This document shows positions 1-13,366 of a stretch of DNA of 13,366 nt, piece by piece. The notes under the pieces are model-generated. The model saw only the letters and a list, made by a program, of their open reading frames with translations. It was not told the DNA's origin and made no database searches. Numbering within the stretch: the stretch's first letter is position 1; each line of letters begins with the position of its first letter. Position numbers and translations under genes: made by a program. Source of the DNA: Planctomycetaceae bacterium (lineage in GTDB: Bacteria > Planctomycetota > Planctomycetia > Planctomycetales > Planctomycetaceae); the NCBI GenBank assembly GCA_029259875.1, contig JAJDEK010000004.1:1-13366 (forward strand), given 5' to 3'.

Positions 1-1
1 G

Positions 2-52
2 TTATCTGAAAAAGAAGCTTTGGAACAGCTAATTCGTGAATTGAAAAATTGA
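2..52 (+). CDS. 3' end of an upstream gene (possible PKS C-terminal tail)
   Basis: An open frame enters from the window edge and stops at TGA 50-52. It encodes 16 visible residues ending LSEKEALEQLIRELKN. The stretch is charged and helix-forming. It resembles the short tails that follow the last ACP in many modular PKS proteins, which often read like LSEEEAEALLxxEL. If that resemblance is real, the preceding gene is another PKS or a carrier-protein-ending enzyme of the same cluster. With only 16 residues this is a suggestion; any protein with a helical C-terminus could look similar. It lies on the same strand, 198 nt before the large PKS gene. Confidence 0.5.
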   Translation, partial: LSEKEALEQLIRELKN

Positions 53-250
53 ACATCGTTTCTAAAATCAGTTGCGGGTTAATAAAGAGTCTGTATTTGG
101 AGAGCTTTATTTACCTGTTTATGTGATTGCCGCAAACAACTAAGATTAGTGAACTAGGGCTGCCTCTTTCACCCAGGTTGTCATCAACCAGGGATTGGTT
201 GGAATGAGATCACCGCATCTTAACGCGCGAGATTTCACTATTTAACGGAA
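53..250 (+). other. Non-coding gap upstream of the PKS gene
   Basis: This 198-nt stretch has no convincing gene on either strand. It is the natural place for a PKS promoter, but I see no clear -35/-10 pair. A 5-bp hairpin (GGTTG-tcat-CAACC, 176-189) lacks a T-run and is too weak to call a terminator. Confidence 0.5.
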
Positions 251-8364
<8,114 letters not shown>

Positions 8365-8368
<4 letters not shown>

Positions 8369-10011
8369 ACCAAACTCGACGTGGAGAAAACGGCATCCAA
8401 ACAGAAAAAGATCATTGTGATGTTGCGATCATAGGCGGAGGACTGGCTGGGTTGACGCTTGCCAGGCAAGTGTTGATGCAGCGCCCGGAAACTTCGATCA
8501 CAATTATCGAGAAGAAAACGTTTCCTGTTCCAGAAGCCTCGCATAAGGTGGGAGAATCAACGGTAGAAATTGGGGCTCATTATTTAGGGGAACGGCTCAA
8601 ATTAAAAAAGCATTTGGTCGATCAACATTTGCCAAAATTAGGATTGCGATTTTTCTTCAGCCCCCACGATCAGCCGATGTCCGCCGGTACGGAAGTGGGT
8701 ACGAGTGATTTTTTTCCAGCTCCTGGATATCAAGTGGATCGAGGTCGGTTAGAGAATTATCTTGCCGAAATGGTGCAGGAAATGGGGGCCGAGCTAATCC
8801 CAGATTCCCATGTACGGCAGATTGAAATGGCGCCAGATCCAGAATCTTCGCGGCATCGTATTGAATACGAACAGAATCATGAGCCTTGCTCGCTGGAATG
8901 TCGCTGGTTAATTGACGCCAGCGGTCGACAGAGTTTTTTGAAACGAAAATTAAATCTTGCCGAAGAAATTGATCATAATATTAATGCGGTCTGGTTTCGA
9001 TTGGATGCCGAAATTCGCGTTGATGAATGGTGTGATGAACCCGAATGGGGGCAACGAACGGGGCGGATTCCACGTCGCTGGTTAAGTACGAATCATCTGT
9101 TGGGGACTGGGTATTGGGTTTGGATTATCCCATTGTCATCTGGTGCAACTAGTTTGGGAATTGTGTTTGATCCCCGACTACATCAACTCAATGAGTTGAA
9201 CCGGTTCGATAAAGCACTCGCATGGTTACACATTCACGAACCAGAATGTGCAGCGAGGCTGGAGCCGCATCGAGATAAGTTGAAAGACTTCATGGCAATG
9301 AAACGACTCGCCCGTGGGTGTCGACAGGTCTTTTCTAAAGATCGCTGGGCGTTGACAGGTGAAGCGGGCGTGTTTCTCGATCCATTTTATTCGCCGGGCG
9401 TCGATTATATTGCAATCGGCAATACGATGATTACAGAGTTGATCACAAGCGATCTGGCGAATCGACCGGTTACTCATTTGGCGCCCGCCTTTCAAAGTAT
9501 TTTTATGACATTGTTCCAGAACAATTTGTTAGCGTACCAGGAGCAGTATCCCTTATTCGGGAATCCGCGAATTATGTCGTTGAAATACGTTTGGGATTAT
9601 GCCTTGTATTGGAGCTTCCCAGCGCTGTTATATTTTCAGGATAAACTGACCGAACCTGCTTTTATTCAGTCATTGTCACGAGAAATTGAAGCAATGCGGG
9701 CATTGAATGTGCAGATGCAGCAGTTCTTTCGTGAGTGGCATGATCGAGAAGATGTGGCAATCATCGATGCGACATTTGTTGATCAACGATCTATCGAAAT
9801 TTTGATTCAGTTGAATGGAGAACTGTCGGCAGAATTGGATGACAAGGCGTTAAAAGCACGCTTTGTGAGGAATGTGGAGATCATCAAAGATTTGATGTTG
9901 GAAATGACATCGCGAATTGGTTTGCAATATCCCGAACTGACGGTTTCGGCGGAGGTGGGACTTTGTTCTCAGAACCGCCTTGATCGTGTTTTTGAAGCGA
10001 TGAATTTATAG
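8365..10011 (+). CDS. Flavin-dependent halogenase-like protein, copy 1
   Basis: A 548-residue cytosolic flavoprotein. The FAD Rossmann motif is GGGLAG (24-29), followed by KVGEST (61-66), VDRGR (114-118) and DASGR (184-188). WVWIIP (251-256) matches the WxWxIP signature of flavin-dependent halogenases. FLDPFYSPG (337-345) matches the second signature, FxxPxxSxG. Lys91, in KLGLRF, sits where the family's KxGxxF lysine forms the chloramine or relays HOCl. The helical C-terminal part (about 380-548) is of normal size for the family. The Glu of tryptophan halogenases next to the SxG serine is Tyr342 here, so the substrate is unlikely to be free tryptophan. A phenolic, enolic or ACP-bound polyketide is more plausible (inference). 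FADH2 would have to come from a reductase outside the window. A hydroxylating or non-halogenating homologue cannot be excluded. Confidence 0.85.
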
Positions 10012-10029
10012 ATTTTAGACGATTTCCAA

Positions 10030-10035
10030 TTGACA
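10030..10035 (+). promoter_or_regulatory. Possible -35 hexamer TTGACA
   Basis: A perfect TTGACA lies in the spacer upstream of the second halogenase gene. No good TATAAT-like hexamer occurs at 16-18 nt; the best match, CATAAC at 10050-10055, is only 14 nt away. It may be chance or part of a weak internal promoter. Confidence 0.2.
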
Positions 10036-10081
10036 TAATAATCATTTTACATAACTGAATGAGATACGATGAGTTCCTATC

Positions 10082-10087
10082 GAGGAA
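10082..10087 (+). promoter_or_regulatory. Shine-Dalgarno GAGGAA for the second halogenase
   Basis: GAGGAA lies 4 nt before ATG 10092 and 7 nt before the adjacent in-frame ATG 10095. Spacing favours the second Met, giving an N-terminus of [14 protein letters not shown], one residue shorter than the longest frame. Confidence 0.55.
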
Positions 10088-10091
10088 ATGA

Positions 10092-11759
10092 ATGATGACA
10101 GAAACAAAAAGTGATGTCACAATTTTAGGCGGTGGTTTGGCTGGGTTAGCTTTAGCGCTCCAATGTCGTCAGAAGTTGCCAAAAGCACAGATTACCGTGC
10201 TTGAAAAAATGGCGCATCCTGTACCTGAAGCGACTCACAAGGTGGGCGAATCGACGGTCGAAGTCGGTGCCTATTATTTTGCGGATGTGCTTGGATTAAA
10301 ACAACATATTGTTGAAGAGCAATTGCCAAAACTAGGCCTGCGCTTCTTTTTTCCACATGGCGATAATTCGCGAATTGAGAAGCGTTTGGAAATTGGGGGA
10401 ACCCGGTATGCTCCTGCGGCAAGTTATCAATTAGATCGTGGACGGTTTGAAAATTTTCTGGGTGAGCGCTGCCGAGAGCAGGGGATTGATTTTCTTGATC
10501 GCGCTGACATCAAGAAGTTGCAGATCAATAAATGGAATCGCCGGCACGTGGTGACATATTCACGCGACGCGACGACACAGACGGTAGCATCGCGTTGGGT
10601 CGTTGATGCCAGTGGTCGCCGCGCTTTGTTAAAACAACACTTAGGATTGCAAAAACCAACGGACCAAAAATGCAATGCAGCCTGGTTTCGGATTGACAGT
10701 CGGCTGAAGGTCGATGATTGGTCAGACGATCCAGAATGGCAAGCCGGCCATGAAGGAAAGACTTCCCGATGGTACAGTACCAACCATTTAATGGGCCAAG
10801 GTTATTGGGTCTGGATTATTCCGTTGGCCTCGGGGTCGACGAGTATCGGGATTGTCGCGGAACAGCAGTTTCATCCACTCACAGAGATCAACTCCTTAGA
10901 GAAATCTCTGGCTTGGTTGGAAAAAAATGAGCCACAACTGGCAAGCCAGCTTCGAAAACAGGAAGCTGAGGTTCAAGACTTCCTTGTATATAAAAATTAT
11001 TCCCGGGAATGTCAGCAAGTATTTTCAGGCCAGCGTTGGGGGATCACGGGGGAAGCTGGGTTTTTCCTGGATCCATTTTATTCTCCGGGCAGCGATTTCA
11101 TCGCATTTGCAAACACATTTTTAACTGATTTGATCTGGCGGGATTTGACCTGGCGAGGCCATCGGATTCGAGCATTCAGTTATGACCGGATCTTCAAAAA
11201 GTTTTTCCACGGCACGGCCTCTGTCTACCGCGATCAATATCAGTTGTTCGGCAATCCGCAGGTCATGTCTGTCAAAGTAATGTGGGACTATTTGATTTAC
11301 TGGTCACTCTCAGGCTTCATTTTTATGCAGGAACGACTTTGTAATCATTCAATGTACATGCGAAATGTTTCAAAGTTGAACCGCCTGTCAGACTTAAATC
11401 ATCATATGCAGGACTACTTTCGTTTGTGGCATCAAAAGATTCCGAGTCAGGAGATCTCAGGTCTCGTTAATATTTCTAACTTACCTATTATTCGAAATAA
11501 AAATGAAGCTTTGGTCTCCGAATTAAACTGGTATGAGTTTGATCGGCAGTTCTCAGCTAATTTGGGTCAAATGGAAACTTTGTATGCAGAAATTGTACAA
11601 CAAGTAGGCTTAACACCAGTCTCTCCGGTTCCCAACACGAAACCATCCTCAGCGATGAAAAATGCATTCCAGGGAGTTTTTGATGTGATCTTGCCGCAGA
11701 AACAAGCAGATCTGAGTGATCCTCCTGCGCCCCTCACGGCGGGCCTTAAACTGAGTTGA
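10092..11759 (+). CDS. Flavin-dependent halogenase-like protein, copy 2
   Basis: A 555-residue paralogue of the preceding gene. About 50 of the first 80 aligned residues are identical by eye, and conservation drops towards the C-terminus. It keeps the FAD motif GGGLAG (13-18), KVGEST (50-55), LDRGR (114-118), DASGR (172-176), WVWIIP (239-244) and FLDPFYSPG (325-333). The candidate catalytic Lys80 lies in KLGLRF. Tyr330 stands where tryptophan halogenases have Glu, as in copy 1. It has a distinct C-terminal tail of about 40 residues rich in Pro, Ala and Ser that copy 1 lacks. The likely role is a second halogenation or oxidation of the same polyketide, or action at a different stage. The start could be Met2 (ATG 10095) on ribosome-site spacing. 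No flavin reductase gene is adjacent. Confidence 0.85.
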   Translation: MMTETKSDVTILGGGLAGLALALQCRQKLPKAQITVLEKMAHPVPEATHKVGESTVEVGAYYFADVLGLKQHIVEEQLPKLGLRFFFPHGDNSRIEKRLEIGGTRYAPAASYQLDRGRFENFLGERCREQGIDFLDRADIKKLQINKWNRRHVVTYSRDATTQTVASRWVVDASGRRALLKQHLGLQKPTDQKCNAAWFRIDSRLKVDDWSDDPEWQAGHEGKTSRWYSTNHLMGQGYWVWIIPLASGSTSIGIVAEQQFHPLTEINSLEKSLAWLEKNEPQLASQLRKQEAEVQDFLVYKNYSRECQQVFSGQRWGITGEAGFFLDPFYSPGSDFIAFANTFLTDLIWRDLTWRGHRIRAFSYDRIFKKFFHGTASVYRDQYQLFGNPQVMSVKVMWDYLIYWSLSGFIFMQERLCNHSMYMRNVSKLNRLSDLNHHMQDYFRLWHQKIPSQEISGLVNISNLPIIRNKNEALVSELNWYEFDRQFSANLGQMETLYAEIVQQVGLTPVSPVPNTKPSSAMKNAFQGVFDVILPQKQADLSDPPAPLTAGLKLS

Positions 11760-11973
11760 TTTCTGTATCGATTCTGCCTTTAATACTGTTATCAAATTTG
11801 TGAAATGCTGCTGATGCGGCCTTGAGCCATTTCATGAAACTTTCACAGACCGTATCCAAGAGGTTGAAATGAGGTTCTGTCATTTGAGGGCAAGTCGATG
11901 TACAGACCTGCGTTTGTTTCCCTCTACCCAAGTCAGTGTGTGGTTTCTTGGTTTTCATGTTGTGAATCAATGC
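11760..11973 (+). other. Gap between the second halogenase and efflux genes
   Basis: This 214-nt stretch is probably non-coding if the efflux lipoprotein starts at 11974. It holds a 10-nt palindrome TTTCATGAAA (11830-11839). An AAGAGG motif (11858-11863) precedes an in-frame ATG at 11869 by 5 nt. A 6-bp inverted repeat, AAATGA and TCATTT (11867-11872 and 11880-11885), covers that ATG. No T-rich terminator is seen. If translation really starts at 11869, the last 105 nt are coding. Confidence 0.45.
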
Positions 11974-13251
11974 ATGGTTCGAAGACTCTGCCTACTTGTT
12001 GGAATGCTTTTTCCGTTCTGTATGTCGGCCTGCGATACGCTTTCGGATGCTAATCAAAAAAAATCGACGAGCGAAGTGCAGCAAACAGAAACGATTGGCG
12101 TAAAGACGATCAAGCTCAAACAAGATCAGTCTCCTGTTCTCATCAAACGATTTTCTGGGGTGGTGAAGCCGGTTCGCAGTAGTGATTTGAGTTTTACTCA
12201 AGCAGGTAAAGTAGCAGAGGTGTTTATCGATGTCGGTTCTGCTGTAAAACAAGGCGAAGTTCTAGCACAACTCGATGATGAACCTTTTTTGAAGAAAAAA
12301 TTCACTTTGCAATCGCAATTTAAGGCCGCCCAAGCTGATTTAAAATCGCTTAATCAACAGAAGACAGGCCAGAGTAATGAGCAGATGGTGGCGAAAATCA
12401 ATCAGCTTCGTAGTGAATTGGACCGAATTGAAATTGACGTGCAGAATTCATTTCCCTCCTCAGGCAATTTAGGTGATTTGAACCAAAGGTTGAAAAGTAA
12501 TGAAGCACAAATACAGACGTTAAATCAAAAATCTCGTCAACAAAAAATTGCCGGATTGACTGAGCAGATCAATGATTTAAAAGGCCAATTGCAGGAAGCT
12601 GATGCAACGATTGCAGCGTGCAATGTGACAGCTCCCTTTGATGGAGTGATTATTGAGAAATTGATTGAGCCAGGAAGTGTTGTTGCTCCTGGTCGTCCTG
12701 CGCTAAAAATTGCTAACATGGATGCTTATCGTGTTTGGGTTCGGCTGCCAACAGCACTTGCTGCAAGTCTCGAACTGGGGCAAGAAGTCCCGTTTGAAAA
12801 AGATCAACAAAAGATTCTCGGACAAGTGACATCGATTCATCCGACTGTCGATTCCTTAACACAAACGCGGATGGTGGTTCTCCAGCCAAGTGACTCTAAG
12901 TCGAAAGACACATTAACTGCAGGAGAACGAGTTGACGTTTTATTCCCCACTCCAGAACAGAAATCAGGGTTTTGGTTGCCAATTTCTACATTAATGAAAG
13001 AAATTGCAGGAGTATGGTCTATTTATGTTGTGGAGACTATAGATGAAAAACCTACGATCGTGCGTCACTACGTTGAGGTGATTGACGTCGGTAACGATCA
13101 GGCGCTAGTGCGCGGCAATTTGCGCGAGGGAATGTCAGTCGTCGTCGATGGACTCCATCGAATTGTGCCCGGTCAAATTGTGCGTCTTGCAGGCGAGAAA
13201 AAAACGGAACTGAAGGGTAACCAAAAACCGGAGCAAGTGCCGAGCTTATGA
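11974..13251 (+). CDS. RND efflux membrane-fusion (periplasmic adaptor) lipoprotein
   Basis: The adaptor subunit of a tripartite RND pump, AcrA/HlyD type, 425 residues from this start. The N-terminus [20 protein letters not shown] is a lipoprotein signal peptide: basic start, hydrophobic core, and lipobox MSAC with Cys20 as the lipid anchor. Residues 61-105 form the first half of the lipoyl-like domain ([19 protein letters not shown]). About 105-212 is a Gln/Lys-rich coiled-coil hairpin, and 213-248 completes the lipoyl domain ([19 protein letters not shown]). Beta-barrel and membrane-proximal regions follow. The frame is open back to ATG 11869, which has a good AAGAGG site, but the extra 35 residues would place the signal peptide internally, so I prefer 11974. 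It overlaps the RND permease by ATGA. The pump probably exports the cluster's product (inference from position); it could be a general efflux system. Confidence 0.88.
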   Translation: MVRRLCLLVGMLFPFCMSACDTLSDANQKKSTSEVQQTETIGVKTIKLKQDQSPVLIKRFSGVVKPVRSSDLSFTQAGKVAEVFIDVGSAVKQGEVLAQLDDEPFLKKKFTLQSQFKAAQADLKSLNQQKTGQSNEQMVAKINQLRSELDRIEIDVQNSFPSSGNLGDLNQRLKSNEAQIQTLNQKSRQQKIAGLTEQINDLKGQLQEADATIAACNVTAPFDGVIIEKLIEPGSVVAPGRPALKIANMDAYRVWVRLPTALAASLELGQEVPFEKDQQKILGQVTSIHPTVDSLTQTRMVVLQPSDSKSKDTLTAGERVDVLFPTPEQKSGFWLPISTLMKEIAGVWSIYVVETIDEKPTIVRHYVEVIDVGNDQALVRGNLREGMSVVVDGLHRIVPGQIVRLAGEKKTELKGNQKPEQVPSL

Positions 13252-13366
13252 TTTCGACATTCTTTTATCGAAATCCACGGCTATTGATTATGGCCTTGGT
13301 TTTAGTGGTTGCATCTGGCGTAGCTGCTTTTTATAACTCACCCCGACTCGAAGACCCCGTGCTCTC
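13248..13366 (+). CDS. RND efflux permease, N-terminal fragment
   Basis: The start of an inner-membrane proton-driven RND transporter (AcrB/MMPL-type superfamily), cut by the window edge after 39 codons. The visible part has the family's typical opening: a short basic cytosolic segment (FYRNPRLL), the first transmembrane helix (about residues 12-28), and then SPRLEDPVL. The last corresponds to the LPRxEDP stretch that begins the periplasmic porter domain in many RND pumps. Its ATG lies in an ATGA overlap with the stop of the adaptor gene, so the two are co-translated as usual for this pair. Substrate range cannot be judged from this fragment. Confidence 0.85.
   Translation, partial: MISTFFYRNPRLLIMALVLVVASGVAAFYNSPRLEDPVL

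Larger units (their letters stand above)
10012..10091 (+). other. Short gap between the two halogenase genes
   Basis: An 80-nt AT-rich spacer with no terminator-like hairpin. It contains a consensus -35-like hexamer and the Shine-Dalgarno of the next gene, listed separately. The genes could still be co-transcribed. Confidence 0.6.

Noticed and set aside
176..189. Inverted repeat GGTTG-tcat-CAACC upstream of the PKS gene, considered as terminator or operator
   Set aside because: The stem is only 5 bp with no T-run, and nothing ties it to a known regulator. It is within chance expectation.
11701..11760. GC-rich GCCC...GGGC pairing near the end of the second halogenase gene as a terminator
   Set aside because: It lies inside the coding sequence and is not followed by a T-run.
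11746..11970. Open frame on the - strand of 74 codons covering the gap before the efflux genes
   Set aside because: The translation has no recognisable domain, and the frame overlaps the end of the second halogenase gene. I see no convincing ribosome site. It is probably a chance frame, though a decayed gene remnant cannot be fully excluded.

Overview
The window holds part of a secondary-metabolite gene cluster, with every supported gene on the + strand. Base composition is moderate (slightly under half G+C by eye). Ribosome-binding sites are weak or irregular, and a type I polyketide synthase (PKS) sits beside tandem flavin halogenase-like genes. This combination fits a marine or freshwater Planctomycetota bacterium (Gimesia-like). 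That is an impression, not a demonstration, because no rRNA or other marker gene is present.

Layout: (1) Positions 2-52 are the last codons of an upstream gene whose tail resembles the post-ACP tails of PKS proteins. (2) Positions 53-250 are non-coding. (3) Positions 251-8368 encode a 2705-residue type I PKS with the order KS-AT-DH-KR-ACP-KS*-AT*. The first five domains carry their expected catalytic residues. The C-terminal KS* has Ser in place of the active-site Cys, and the C-terminal AT* has lost its catalytic Ser and His. There is no enoylreductase, thioesterase or second ACP. (4) Positions 8365-10011 and 10092-11759 encode two divergent paralogous flavin-dependent halogenase-like proteins. 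The first overlaps the PKS by ATGA; the second follows an 80-nt gap. (5) Positions 11760-11973 appear non-coding. (6) Positions 11974-13251 encode a lipoprotein membrane-fusion protein of an RND efflux pump. It overlaps by ATGA the N-terminus of the inner-membrane RND permease, which runs off the window at 13366.

Proposed joint role (inference): malonyl-CoA is built by the PKS, probably iteratively, into a partly reduced chain. One or both flavoproteins halogenate (or otherwise oxidise) the product, and the RND pump exports it. The most unusual element is the catalytically altered KS*-AT* didomain fused after the ACP where a release domain would be expected. It could act as a chain-length or scaffold partner, or as a serine-based acyl-transfer and release site.
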